Positions 26,962 through 36,208 of a DNA stretch of 64,000 nt are shown piece after piece; the stretch's first letter is position 1; every line of letters starts with the position of its first letter. The stretch comes from Actinobacillus sp. (GTDB lineage Bacteria; Pseudomonadota; Gammaproteobacteria; Enterobacterales; Pasteurellaceae). Under the pieces are notes generated by a model, which worked only from the letters and a program-made list of their open reading frames with translations, did not search any database and was not told the origin of the DNA. The stretch covers positions 1 to 64,000 of the forward strand of contig JAHHRA010000001.1 of assembly GCA_020026055.1 (NCBI GenBank), written 5' to 3'. The position numbers and the translations under genes were made by a program.

Positions 26962-27741
26962 CTATGCTTTAACTTGATTTGAAACACGAGTTGTATTTTT
27001 TAATGCTCTAATAAGTTCGCTAGGATTTGAATTCAAATTTTCATTCTCAATAATCTGTTTTGCATATTTTTCATCACCAGCTTTTATAAGTGCAAAGACA
27101 AGATTATAAATCAAACGTTGATCACGTTGACCATTTGAATATAACGGTAATAATAATCGGATAGCTTCACTATATTTCTCATTAATGATTGCCACCATGG
27201 CTAAATTATTTAATGCGATAGTATCATTCAAAAAATAAGATCTCGCTTTATTAAAACTATCTTTAGCTTTAGCTAATTGTCCTAATTGTGCATAAGCAAT
27301 ACCTTGGCTATTATAAACGTCTGCATTCTGTGGATTAATTTTGATAAGTTCCTGTGCAATTTTTAATGCTTGAATATCTTGTTTAAGTTGAACTAATGAT
27401 TTTAATTGCAATAGCAATGCTTTTTCACGATAATCTTTCACCTCAATTAATGGTTTAATATATAAAAGTGCTGATTCATAATCTTCTTTATCAAAATAAG
27501 CTTTTGATAATTTATACATATAAGAATAGTAAGCTGATGATTTTTTATCCTGCATATTAGCAAGCTTCTCACGATATAATTTCACTAGATTGCTGTAATT
27601 ACCCATTGAGTTATAAACTTTTTCTTTTATTTCAATTGAGGAATTTGCAAAATTATCTTTATTTTGCGTTGCACAAGCACTTACTCCTAATACAATATTC
27701 ATGATTAACATACTTTGATATAATTTATTAAACATCATCAT
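26962..27741 (-). CDS. tadD: Tad TPR lipoprotein TadD
   Basis: The 259-residue protein has a lipoprotein signal (lipobox LGVSAC near residue 23) and tetratricopeptide repeats from about residue 58 to 220 (for example NPQNADVYNSQGIAYAQLGQ). TadD is thought to be a pilotin-like or scaffolding outer-membrane lipoprotein of the Tad machine. Gap to tadC is 38 bp. The ribosome-binding site AAGGATG precedes two alternative ATG codons. Confidence 0.9.
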   Translation of the reverse strand: MMMFNKLYQSMLIMNIVLGVSACATQNKDNFANSSIEIKEKVYNSMGNYSNLVKLYREKLANMQDKKSSAYYSYMYKLSKAYFDKEDYESALLYIKPLIEVKDYREKALLLQLKSLVQLKQDIQALKIAQELIKINPQNADVYNSQGIAYAQLGQLAKAKDSFNKARSYFLNDTIALNNLAMVAIINEKYSEAIRLLLPLYSNGQRDQRLIYNLVFALIKAGDEKYAKQIIENENLNSNPSELIRALKNTTRVSNQVKA

Positions 27742-27779
27742 TTCATCCTTATTAACATAAAAAAATTAAGTAAATAATT

Positions 27780-28625
27780 TTAAAAAATCTGTCCTGAACT
27801 AAATACTCGCATAAAACCTGGAGCGAGAATGAGAATAACAATTGGAAACATAATAAAAAGAATAAGCGGACCACTCATCTTTGCAGATAATGAACCTAAT
27901 TTTTCTTCAATTTTCAATAATTGCATTTCACGAATGTCTGCTGATAATTGAATAAGTTGATCGTAAATTGATGAACCAAAATTTAAACTTTGTTGCATAA
28001 CTGTAATAAACATTCTAATTTCTTGTGTAGGTAACGAAATAGCCAATTCGTCTAATGCTTGTACCATCGAAGTTAATTCTGCTTTGCGTAAAATACGTAA
28101 CATCACATAAGTTAAATCAGGGTTCAACATTTTAAAATCTGTCGCAACACGCTTCAGTGCTGTACTAATAGGCATCCCTGTTTGAACACATACAGCAGTT
28201 AAATCAATAAATCCTGTCAGATCATCCATAATTGTTTTGATTTTTGTTTTAATTACTTTATCTGTAATAATTCCTGGCAGAATAATAGAAATAATTATTG
28301 TTACCACTAAGATCTTCATATCTTTTTCGCCTGTAAGTAAATAGACGACAAGAGCACTCAATAACGCGAAAAACAACTTAAGTTTAATATTTTTATCAAT
28401 AAGACCTAAAACACGTAAAAACTTATTATTATTAATAATTAATAACTCCAACTCAATTTGCTCTTTTGTTTTACCTTTTCTAGTATTTTCTTCAGAAACA
28501 GCTTTAGGTCTAATCCCCGATAAAATCTCTCGATAGCGTTTTATTTTTTCTCTTGATAAGAAAGCAAATATAAAGACAACTAAAAAACCGCTAAAAATAA
28601 TGCTTATAAATAATATAGTTAGCAT
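27780..28625 (-). CDS. tadC: Tad inner-membrane platform protein TadC
   Basis: The 281-residue protein has a T2SSF (GspF-like) domain, with hydrophobic segments near residues 2-24, 87-127 and 250-275 and the typical FIDLTAVCVQTGMPISTALK helix. With TadB it forms the inner-membrane base for the TadA ATPase. It starts 1 bp after tadB stops, indicating translational coupling. Confidence 0.93.
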   Translation of the reverse strand: MLTILFISIIFSGFLVVFIFAFLSREKIKRYREILSGIRPKAVSEENTRKGKTKEQIELELLIINNNKFLRVLGLIDKNIKLKLFFALLSALVVYLLTGEKDMKILVVTIIISIILPGIITDKVIKTKIKTIMDDLTGFIDLTAVCVQTGMPISTALKRVATDFKMLNPDLTYVMLRILRKAELTSMVQALDELAISLPTQEIRMFITVMQQSLNFGSSIYDQLIQLSADIREMQLLKIEEKLGSLSAKMSGPLILFIMFPIVILILAPGFMRVFSSGQIF

Positions 28626-28626
28626 A

Positions 28627-29508
28627 TTAAGTTGCCCTCTTCATTAACCACCAAATAATCGTCATTCCTAAAAATTCTGATGCTAATACATAATATAAAA
28701 CTAAGCGTCCTAAAGGATCTGTTGTTATATACTCGAAATTTTCAGGCATTTTTAATTTCATGAAAAAGAAAAAAGCGAGAGGAAAACAAGCAACAATCGC
28801 TGCAGACATACGTGCTTCTGAAGTCATTGCTTTTTTCTTTTGTTCCATTTTTTGAGCGTTTGCAATAACTCGACCAAGTCGTTGAATTACTTCTTTCATT
28901 TGCCCACCTTTTTCAAGGTTAATTTTTAAAATGGTAATGAAAGCAAAAAATTCGTGATATGGCCAGCGAGAATAGCTATCTGATAAAACGATATTTACAT
29001 CTTCTCCAATTACTAAACGTCTATAAATATATTTAAATTCATCACCAAAAGAACCTTTAACATCTTTACCACAACGTTCTAATGCCTGCAAAACCCCTGC
29101 TCCCGCTGTTGTCGCACTATTCAAGACTTGAATAATTTCGGGAAAAGCTTGTGTAAATGCTCTTTTATTATTTTTTTGTCCCCATTTCCATACAAAAATA
29201 AAAAAACAAACAAAATACATTAAACTAACAATCTTATTATCAAAATGAATAAAATTCATATTTACCAAATAAACAGTCACAAAAATGACTAACGTAATAA
29301 TAATATTGCGTAATAAATTCTTTGGTTTACCATTAACAAAGTAATATTTCCATAATAAAGCTTTTTCTTCGATTTTTTTTAACGTTCTTTTTGTAAAAGA
29401 AGTTTCATATCTATTAGTAACAATTAGCTTTTTAGTACGTGAAAAACTTAATGCCGTATAAAATAATAAACCTCCACCAAAAGATAATATAATATAGAAT
29501 AAAAACAC
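28627..29508 (-). CDS. tadB: Tad inner-membrane platform protein TadB
   Basis: The 293-residue T2SSF-domain protein shows the motif FPEIIQVLNSATTAGAGVLQ and C-terminal hydrophobic segments. It starts with GTG, whose first base is the last base of the tadA stop (TAGTG), so translation is coupled to tadA. TadB and TadC together form the pilus assembly platform. Confidence 0.93.
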   Translation of the reverse strand: MFLFYIILSFGGGLLFYTALSFSRTKKLIVTNRYETSFTKRTLKKIEEKALLWKYYFVNGKPKNLLRNIIITLVIFVTVYLVNMNFIHFDNKIVSLMYFVCFFIFVWKWGQKNNKRAFTQAFPEIIQVLNSATTAGAGVLQALERCGKDVKGSFGDEFKYIYRRLVIGEDVNIVLSDSYSRWPYHEFFAFITILKINLEKGGQMKEVIQRLGRVIANAQKMEQKKKAMTSEARMSAAIVACFPLAFFFFMKLKMPENFEYITTDPLGRLVLYYVLASEFLGMTIIWWLMKRAT

Positions 29509-30791
29509 TATACTTCACCTCTAGCAAAAATAGATCTTAGTTCACTTCCCAAATTAAACATCTGTGCCTTTTCAAATACACAACTATGAGAAAGTATTCC
29601 ATGATTAACAAACTCACCTACTATTTTTCCTTCTTTTGTCCGCTCACGTGTTGCCTCGAAAGTAAAAATATCTTGCAATACAACTTGTCCATTTTCCATT
29701 CCCATGATTTCCGTAATATTCATTACTTTGCGTGAACCATCATTCAATCGTGAAGCCTGCACAATGATATTTACTGCAGATGAAATATTACGGCGAATTG
29801 CTTCTAATGGTAATCCTGCACTTGCCATCATCACCATTGCTTCTATACGAGAAATAGCATCACGAGGAGTATTCGCATGCAGAGTTGTCATTGAACCATC
29901 GTGACCCGTATTCATTGCTTGTAACATTTGGAAAGCTTCTGGTCCACGGCATTCCCCTACAATAATACGCTCAGGTCTCATACGTAAGGCATTAATAACT
30001 AAGTCACGCATCGTTATTGCTCCCGTATTTTCAACTCCAGCGATGCGAGTTTCCAACCGAACAACATGAGGTTGCCCTAAATTTAATTCAGCCGTATCTT
30101 CCATTGTAATAACACGTTCTTGAGGTGAAATGTAATCGGATAGTGCATTTAACAAAGTTGTTTTGCCCGATCCAGTCCCACCTGAAACAACGATATTTAC
30201 TCGGCAACGTGCTGCAATAATTAAGAAATTTGCCATTTCCACACTCATTGCACCAAAACCAACAAGTTCTTGTAAATTTTTCTTATTTTTTGAGAATTTA
30301 CGAATAGAAATAGATGTGCCATCAAGAGCAATTGGAGGAATAACAACATTTAAACGACTACCATCAGGTAAACGACTATCCACCAATGGTGATCCACTAT
30401 CAATACGACGTCCTACTGTCGCTACAAGACGTCGAGCAATTTCAGTGAGTTGCTCATTGTTAATGAAATTCTTATCTGTTTTTTCTAACAACCCTTTACG
30501 TTCTACCCAAACATCATTAGGACCATTTACTAAAATATCGCTAACGCTATCATCTTCCATTAAAGTACGCAGTGGACCATAACCAAGAATTTCATCTGTC
30601 ACTATTTCTGCCATCATTGTGGCATCACCAGCTGTTAAATAACGATCAATTTTAGCGGCAACTTGATAAGCGACTTGTATTAATTCATTAAGCAATTTTT
30701 CTCGATCTTCTTTTAATTGATCAAGCTTATTTACTTCTAAATTACTCAGAATCCCTTCTCGAAATTCAATTTTTTCATCTAGTGTTAACAT
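29508..30791 (-). CDS. tadA: Tad pilus assembly/retraction ATPase TadA (CpaF family)
   Basis: The 427-residue secretion ATPase has an N-terminal regulatory domain and a RecA-like domain with Walker A SGGTGSGKTTLLNAL (about residue 204), an Asp box (VITMEDTAELNLGQPHVVRLE region) and Walker B MRPERIIVGECRGPEA. It powers Flp pilus polymerisation. It lies 13 bp after tadZ. A 139-residue antisense frame inside it appears to be a shadow. Confidence 0.96.
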   Translation of the reverse strand: MLTLDEKIEFREGILSNLEVNKLDQLKEDREKLLNELIQVAYQVAAKIDRYLTAGDATMMAEIVTDEILGYGPLRTLMEDDSVSDILVNGPNDVWVERKGLLEKTDKNFINNEQLTEIARRLVATVGRRIDSGSPLVDSRLPDGSRLNVVIPPIALDGTSISIRKFSKNKKNLQELVGFGAMSVEMANFLIIAARCRVNIVVSGGTGSGKTTLLNALSDYISPQERVITMEDTAELNLGQPHVVRLETRIAGVENTGAITMRDLVINALRMRPERIIVGECRGPEAFQMLQAMNTGHDGSMTTLHANTPRDAISRIEAMVMMASAGLPLEAIRRNISSAVNIIVQASRLNDGSRKVMNITEIMGMENGQVVLQDIFTFEATRERTKEGKIVGEFVNHGILSHSCVFEKAQMFNLGSELRSIFARGEV

Positions 30792-30804
30792 CTTTATCCT
30801 TTAA

Positions 30805-31923
30805 TTAACTTAACAATTTTTCCCAAAATGTTTTGATGAAACTCGATTTCTCTTGTGAATTTTTATTTCGAGGAGTAGCACCGATAACTAACATTGAAAA
30901 CTTGTTAATCACTTTTTTCATAGACTTACTGAGCTTTAATTCTACAATTGTTTTAGCTGACGTCTTTTTTAAAAAAGGTACAATGGCGTCAACACTACAA
31001 TTCATCAAACTTTCAATATCACCTTTGGACATCAGTTGAGAATGTTCTAAATTACAATCTTCTATACAAAAGAAAGTTCGAATTAAACGATTATGTTCAT
31101 TTCGTTGACGTTCACATTGTTCCATGAAACGTTTTGCAACACGTAAAGAATTTGGGTGGCGTTCAGTGATCAAAACAAAAGTACTTGCAAGATCAAAAAA
31201 ATTCACATATTCATCTTTATTAACATTAAAGATTGGTTGATCAAAAATAACAAAGTTGTATTTTTCTAAATCTTCCTTTAATAAATGTTTATGATCACCC
31301 ATATAAATATCTAAATTTTTATCGAATTCCACAATATCTCCTTGAATTTGCTTATCAAAAAGGAGATCCAGATCTTGTGACCCATTAGATCCTTGTACTA
31401 ATAAAACGGGAACATTTTTCGTTTTAACAATTTCATTTGCAATTTGAATAGAAAGAAACGTTGCACCAATTCCTCCTTTGCAACCTAGCATGCAAATTTT
31501 TACTGTATTTCGAGTCGTAGGAACTGCCATCTTATTAGCAGTAATTTTAGCTACCATCAAGTTAAGTTGAGTTACTCGATTGAAATAAAGAATATTATCC
31601 TCAGCAAGACGTTGAGCAAGCGAAATAGAATCACTTTCTCCTATTAAACAGCACCACATTTTTTGTGGCACTAGTGCTGTTACATGCTCAATAATTTCAT
31701 CAATATTTGTGTTTGACTCAATATCAATTACGACACCAACAGTTTCTTCTGCATTAAGAAAAATATCTTCATTCTGAAATGAATTATTTAAAACATCTAC
31801 ATTTTCAACCCCATTTGAACGCAACAACTCAGCTATTTCATTTTGAACAATTAGTGTGGGAGAAATAACAACAACATTCCTAATGCTGTTAATAGTTTGA
31901 TTGTCAATATCAAGCAATAACAT
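30805..31923 (-). CDS. tadZ: Tad localisation protein TadZ (ParA/MinD-like)
   Basis: The 372-residue protein has an atypical receiver-like N-terminal half and a ParA/MinD-like C-terminal half starting near residue 140. The deviant P-loop is KGGIGATFLS: it keeps the signature KGG lysine but has alanine where ParA/MinD proteins have the Walker lysine before T. TadZ marks the cell pole and recruits the Tad machine. It directly follows rcpA with only an 82-bp spacer, so rcpB is missing between them. Confidence 0.88.
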   Translation of the reverse strand: MLLLDIDNQTINSIRNVVVISPTLIVQNEIAELLRSNGVENVDVLNNSFQNEDIFLNAEETVGVVIDIESNTNIDEIIEHVTALVPQKMWCCLIGESDSISLAQRLAEDNILYFNRVTQLNLMVAKITANKMAVPTTRNTVKICMLGCKGGIGATFLSIQIANEIVKTKNVPVLLVQGSNGSQDLDLLFDKQIQGDIVEFDKNLDIYMGDHKHLLKEDLEKYNFVIFDQPIFNVNKDEYVNFFDLASTFVLITERHPNSLRVAKRFMEQCERQRNEHNRLIRTFFCIEDCNLEHSQLMSKGDIESLMNCSVDAIVPFLKKTSAKTIVELKLSKSMKKVINKFSMLVIGATPRNKNSQEKSSFIKTFWEKLLS

Positions 31924-32005
31924 AAATATTCGCCTTCTTAATTATCATTTTTATTCGTATTACGCACTTTTCAATTTAAAAAATTATACTTATTAAAGCT
32001 GATCA

Positions 32006-33349
32006 TTATTGAATGAATCCACCATGTTGCAAGAAATTAGTCACTTGTGTTCTACGATATACATTTCTCAGTGGACGTAAATTAAAGAATTGTTCTAAGG
32101 CACTTGCGTCATCAAAAGTAGGCAATATAACATCTTGTTTATTCACAGGTTTTACTAAATTCACTGTTGCAATAATAATTAATTCTTGCTCATCATTAGA
32201 AGTTGAAGCATCACGGAAAAACGCACCTAAAATGGGGATATCTCCTACAATCGGCAATTTGTTTAGTCCTTCCGAATGATTTACTTTATATAAACCTCCA
32301 ATAATGAAACTTTCACCATTTGCAACTTCAAAACTAGACGCAGCACTTGTTTTACTTAAAACTGGCTGAGTATTTTTCGTTTGACCGATAATATCTGATA
32401 TATTTTGGTTCAAAGTTACTCGGATTCTCCCACTTTCTTCGAATTTTGCTGCTACTTTTAAACTGATCCCATATTCTTTGTAGTCGATTGTCGTACCATT
32501 TATATTAGAAGTTTCAACTGGGATTTCACCACCAATTAACACTTCAGCTTTATGACCAGACAACATAGAAAGATTAGGTTCGGCTAAAATTTTACTATTC
32601 AAGCTAGCATTTAATGCATTAATAACCCCATTCAATGCACCTGCACTTAAACGAAAATGTCCTCCACTACCATCAAAACCTAAAGTCCCAACAGTGACAT
32701 GTTTTAAACCTCCTGCACCACCAAGATATTCCCAAGAAATTCCTAATTGTTCTTTTAAGCTACGGCTTACTGACGCCACTGTTAAACGAATATTAATTTG
32801 CTTTGGATCTACGACAGAAGCCGTACTGACTACATTATCAAATAAGTAACGCGTTAAAATATCTTTGCCGTAATTATCTCCTAAATCATCATCATCTTTT
32901 CTTTTAGGTGCTTTATTTATTGCCGCAGAGACTATACGCTGTACTTTTTCCAGTTCATTTTGATCTTTTGCTTTACCTTCTACGACATAGCCTTCGCCGA
33001 TTTTTTTCACACGTAAATTGCTATTTGAAAATTGAATATTTGTAGGACTATTTATGGATACAGCATTTAAATCATTGACAATTAAGTGTGCACTCAAAAG
33101 AGTTTTATCATCTTTACTAAGCACATTTACATCTGTCATTCCTGATTTCAATCCATAAAACATCAATTTTTTATCATTCAAAATTTTATAATTTGCGATT
33201 GTTGGATCTGTAATAAAGATAGTATCTATTTTTTGGTCAAATTTTATTTCACGAGATTCACCAGGTAATAAGGTGATATTTTGAGCATATAAATTTCCAA
33301 CTAAAAAAATAGAGTAAAATCCGATAATAGAAATGAATAATTTATGCAT
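32006..33349 (-). CDS. rcpA: Tad outer-membrane secretin RcpA (CpaC family)
   Basis: The 447-residue protein has a signal peptide (about 1-22, ending NLYAQ), a pilus-secretin N domain (ITLLPGESREIKF), and a C-terminal secretin domain from about residue 190 with the family motif GGEIPVETSNINGTTIDYKE and GESFIIGGLY. It would form the outer-membrane pore through which the Flp pilus leaves. It follows rcpC by 14 bp. Confidence 0.94.
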   Translation of the reverse strand: MHKLFISIIGFYSIFLVGNLYAQNITLLPGESREIKFDQKIDTIFITDPTIANYKILNDKKLMFYGLKSGMTDVNVLSKDDKTLLSAHLIVNDLNAVSINSPTNIQFSNSNLRVKKIGEGYVVEGKAKDQNELEKVQRIVSAAINKAPKRKDDDDLGDNYGKDILTRYLFDNVVSTASVVDPKQINIRLTVASVSRSLKEQLGISWEYLGGAGGLKHVTVGTLGFDGSGGHFRLSAGALNGVINALNASLNSKILAEPNLSMLSGHKAEVLIGGEIPVETSNINGTTIDYKEYGISLKVAAKFEESGRIRVTLNQNISDIIGQTKNTQPVLSKTSAASSFEVANGESFIIGGLYKVNHSEGLNKLPIVGDIPILGAFFRDASTSNDEQELIIIATVNLVKPVNKQDVILPTFDDASALEQFFNLRPLRNVYRRTQVTNFLQHGGFIQ

Positions 33350-33363
33350 AACTTTTTTATCCT

Positions 33364-34194
33364 CTATTGAAGACCTTTTAATTGACGAATTGAAAATATT
33401 TCATTGACTGTTGTTACTTCTGGTTTCTCAGCAGGTAATACAACAAAAGAAGTTCCTATTGGCACTTGATACAGTTGTTTCAACTGTTTAACAGTTAGCT
33501 TTAAAACTAATGTACCAATAATATAATCATCTTTTTTAACATCTAAAAAAGATGTTTTTTCACTTTCAATATTTAAAATAGGGACATAATCAATTAATTT
33601 GATTAATTGGTTTAAAACATCATTTTTCTCTTCATCATAATTAGCAGTTGGTTTGTGGACATTAGCGTACATTGAAATATACGATCCTGACTTAAGTGTA
33701 GTTAATAAATAACTTTCACTTGCTTTTATTGGAAAGACGTAAGCAATTTCAGTAGTTGGATCTATATTTGCTTGTACATACGCTTTATCTTGCGGAGATA
33801 AAATGAAATGTGGATTAATCAATGAACCAGAAGCAATATTTTCTTGAACAAGAAATCCCGATAGTGAATTCCCCGTTTGATTCAATAATGGTGTAATATC
33901 GAACGCTTTTTCTTTTGATTCTGATAATTCTTGCTGAGATGCTTCATCTCTTTTTGTCACAAGAACATTTAAACTTAAATTTGATAACTTATAATCTTCT
34001 TTTTGTAATAAAGTTCCTTTTTTCAATTCTTTAGTAGCAACTGCTGTAGTAATAACTACCGTCTTATACTGAGGTTTTTCTGTAGTTTGTATATTTTTAT
34101 TTGTTTGAGGGGACTCTGAATTAAAATTAAGCAATCCAACTATACCCACACCTAATATCAAAAACGAAATAAAAAATAGAACACGATAATTCAT
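33364..34194 (-). CDS. rcpC: Tad pilus protein RcpC (CpaB family)
   Basis: The 276-residue protein has one N-terminal membrane segment (about residues 6-22), then a SAF-type domain (TTAVATKELKKGTLLQKEDY, about 50-70) and the CpaB C-terminal region. CpaB proteins are periplasmic and work with the secretin; in A. actinomycetemcomitans RcpC is linked to Flp modification and stability. It lies 21 bp after tadV. Confidence 0.9.
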   Translation of the reverse strand: MNYRVLFFISFLILGVGIVGLLNFNSESPQTNKNIQTTEKPQYKTVVITTAVATKELKKGTLLQKEDYKLSNLSLNVLVTKRDEASQQELSESKEKAFDITPLLNQTGNSLSGFLVQENIASGSLINPHFILSPQDKAYVQANIDPTTEIAYVFPIKASESYLLTTLKSGSYISMYANVHKPTANYDEEKNDVLNQLIKLIDYVPILNIESEKTSFLDVKKDDYIIGTLVLKLTVKQLKQLYQVPIGTSFVVLPAEKPEVTTVNEIFSIRQLKGLQ

Positions 34195-34215
34195 AATAGT
34201 TCCTCTATAAAAGCG

Positions 34216-34683
34216 TTATTTGAGCTGTGCTAACGCAGGAGAAAAAAATAAAATATTTTGTAAAATAAACCCACACGCAATCGCCACTCCATAAGGTAAA
34301 CCCTTTTCTCGCACATTTTTATGAAAAAAAATTAACCCTATAACAGCTAATATTCCACCAAATAAAGTCGTGAAAAAGAAAAATGACATTAATTCCGAAG
34401 TTGGAATAGCGAGAATGAGTACAGATAACATTTTTACATCTCCCGCACCAAGAATACGTGTGATAAAAAGAATAAAGCCGATCCCTAAAGTAATTAACGC
34501 TGGAATAAAATACAGTTGATTATTTAATAAAATAGAATAAGGAATAATAACAATAGCTAAGAATAGAATTGACTTATTACTGATTTGCCGCTTTGTTATA
34601 TCTGAGTAACTAATAGCAACTAACTCCACAATAAGAATGACAATGCAGAAAATTAAAATAGCAACTTTAAAAAACTGATACAT
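34216..34683 (-). CDS. tadV: Tad prepilin peptidase TadV
   Basis: The 155-residue membrane protein is a short A24-family aspartic prepilin peptidase. The two catalytic aspartates lie in SYSDITKRQISN (near residue 28) and GAGDVKM (near residue 82). It would cleave pre-Flp, TadE and TadF after glycine. It is separated from flp by 57 bp that contain a strong hairpin. Confidence 0.93.
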   Translation of the reverse strand: MYQFFKVAILIFCIVILIVELVAISYSDITKRQISNKSILFLAIVIIPYSILLNNQLYFIPALITLGIGFILFITRILGAGDVKMLSVLILAIPTSELMSFFFFTTLFGGILAVIGLIFFHKNVREKGLPYGVAIACGFILQNILFFSPALAQLK

Positions 34684-34704
34684 ACTGATTAATCATCGCA
34701 ATAT

Positions 34705-34728
34705 AACCTCACCTTAATAGGTGAGGTT
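34705..34728 (-). promoter_or_regulatory. Hairpin between flp and tadV (likely partial terminator)
   Basis: A 9-bp perfect stem (AACCTCACC, GGTGAGGTT) with a 6-base loop lies 12 bp after the flp stop. On the minus strand it is followed by ATATTGCG, not a T-run. It may protect the 3-prime end of the flp message or partly stop transcription, so that pilin is made in excess of the machine. Confidence 0.55.
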
Positions 34729-34740
34729 TGTAGTTAAAAA

Positions 34741-34974
34741 CTAAGGCTTGGGAGTAATAGTTTGATTAGTTACTAGCGTTTGCAAGTTAGCGAATTTAGT
34801 TTTCAAAGCACCAACAAAACTCTTATCACCATAAAATGAAGCAGAAATTAATACAGCCATAGCAACAGCAATTAAACCATATTCAATGGCAGTTACCCCA
34901 CGTTCATCTTTTACAAAAGAACGAACTTTTTCAGTTGTTGTAATGTAAGCTTTAGTTATTAATCGATTTAACAT
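34741..34974 (-). CDS. flp: Flp-family type IVb pilin
   Basis: The pre-pilin is 77 residues from the ATG at 34974, which follows AAGAGGA at a good distance. The Flp signature DERGVTAIEYGLIAVAMAV is present, with cleavage expected after the glycine and the EY pair at positions +5/+6. The mature pilin of about 50 residues would polymerise into the adhesive Flp fibre. Only one flp gene is present; A. actinomycetemcomitans has flp-1 and flp-2 at this place. The frame continues 14 codons upstream of the chosen start, but that part lacks pilin-leader character. Confidence 0.93.
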   Translation of the reverse strand: MLNRLITKAYITTTEKVRSFVKDERGVTAIEYGLIAVAMAVLISASFYGDKSFVGALKTKFANLQTLVTNQTITPKP

Positions 34975-35076
34975 ATTAAATCCTCTTAAGTTTTCTTTAA
35001 TTATTTGAAATAACAATCTATTTCATACGACCGCTTTTACAGAAGGACAAATATTTCCCACATAAAAGTGAGCAGA

Positions 35077-35104
35077 AATATACTCTTATTTTTCAAAACG
35101 ACAA
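35077..35104 (-). promoter_or_regulatory. Predicted promoter of the flp-tad operon
   Basis: On the minus strand TTGTCG (35104-35099) and TATATT (35082-35077) are separated by 16 bp. Initiation near 35070 would give a leader of about 95 nt before flp. The -35 hexamer sits directly beside the tandem 11-bp repeats. Confidence 0.55.
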
Positions 35105-35106
35105 CA

Positions 35107-35139
35107 TCTTAATAACCATCTAGTAACCATTTAATAACC
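35107..35139 (-). repeat. Three 11-bp direct repeats upstream of the flp promoter
   Basis: Minus-strand units GGTTATTAAAT, GGTTACTAGAT and GGTTATTAAGA follow each other without gaps, with GTTA every 11 bp. This spacing is that of OmpR/PhoB-family response-regulator sites, and the units resemble the ArcA box (GTTAATTAAATGTTA). The array ends 2 bp before the predicted -35 element. Confidence 0.7.
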
Positions 35140-35152
35140 AGCAAAGCCCGCT

Positions 35153-35200
<48 letters not shown>

Positions 35201-35338
35201 AATAACTTGCTAAAAAATAAGCGTCTTTTTTGATAAAAAACACAAATCTCTGATATAGACAAAAACTATTTAATAAAGATTATTTTTTATCCACTCGCTT
35301 GTGCTTGAATAAATTTGTAAATAATTTTGATATCTTCC

Positions 35339-36004
35339 TTATCTCGTGAAATAAGAAAGTGAAAATGAGGAAATGCTTTCTCCGCCAAGATAAAACACAG
35401 CGTAGAAAGGTAAGTGTGACAAAGTATAGGCATATCCGTCTGTTATACAACCTATCCTTGGCATTACAATTTTCTTTTGTTCATGGTCAATGACACATTT
35501 AGATAAAGCTCTTAATCCTACTCCGCTGGCTTTTAAACAAGCTTCTCGTAAACACCAACTTTGATAGAATGCTTGTTGCCGGTCATTTTGTTGCAAAAAC
35601 CATTGATATTCTTGTGGTGTAGCAAAATGTTGCATTAAAGTTAAATAATTTCGAGCTTTAGTTGGCATCTCAATATCTATCGCAACACAGGGTTTCTGAA
35701 GTAAATTTTCCGCTAATATCACCGCTACCCATTCCCCTGAATGACTAATATTAAAATCAAAATAAGAACTTGGTATTTGAGGACGCCCGTCTTCATCTTT
35801 GTAAATATTTACTATCAATTCCGCAAAGTTAGGATGAGTTTTACCAAGTTGCCAAAGTAGAAAATAAGCAAGGCGACGGCGATTATAAATATGTTGTTGA
35901 ACAAAAGTTGGCTTGGTGGGAAGTTGAATATAGGAAGGAAGAAAAGAATAATCCTCTCCATGCTGGAAATCATTAAGGTTTGCGTAAGCAATGGCGATTT
36001 TCAT
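35339..36004 (-). CDS. 4-Prime-phosphopantetheinyl transferase, Sfp/AcpT superfamily
   Basis: The 221-residue enzyme has the Sfp-type motifs in order: FNISHSGEWVAV (84-95), VAIDIE (107-112, with the magnesium-binding acidic residues) and WCLREACLKASG (150-161). It would transfer phosphopantetheine from CoA to a carrier protein. The size is that of the larger Sfp-like class rather than AcpS. No carrier-protein or synthase gene lies beside it; H. influenzae has a similar lone gene, which may serve the fatty-acid acyl carrier protein. The 3-prime end faces the flp promoter region. Confidence 0.9.
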   Translation of the reverse strand: MKIAIAYANLNDFQHGEDYSFLPSYIQLPTKPTFVQQHIYNRRRLAYFLLWQLGKTHPNFAELIVNIYKDEDGRPQIPSSYFDFNISHSGEWVAVILAENLLQKPCVAIDIEMPTKARNYLTLMQHFATPQEYQWFLQQNDRQQAFYQSWCLREACLKASGVGLRALSKCVIDHEQKKIVMPRIGCITDGYAYTLSHLPFYAVFYLGGESISSFSLSYFTR

Positions 36005-36208
36005 AGTTTCTGTTCTAACAGTTGGAAAATTTTTTTGATTTTTAAAGCGTGAATAATTTTCCTCTCATTTCTTCACAAATCATTATGCGGTTTCACCACT
36101 ATCACTTGTTGACAACGATTTGCGAAGAAACATGAAGTTAAAAAGAACGCTACCAAAATCAGAAAAAATTTCCCAATTATTTTTTACGTACTTTTTTAAT
36201 AACGCCCT

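Noticed and set aside
30163..30582. A 139-codon plus-strand open frame opposite tadA
   Set aside because: It lies wholly within tadA, whose protein has all family motifs, and the antisense product has no recognisable domain or start signal.
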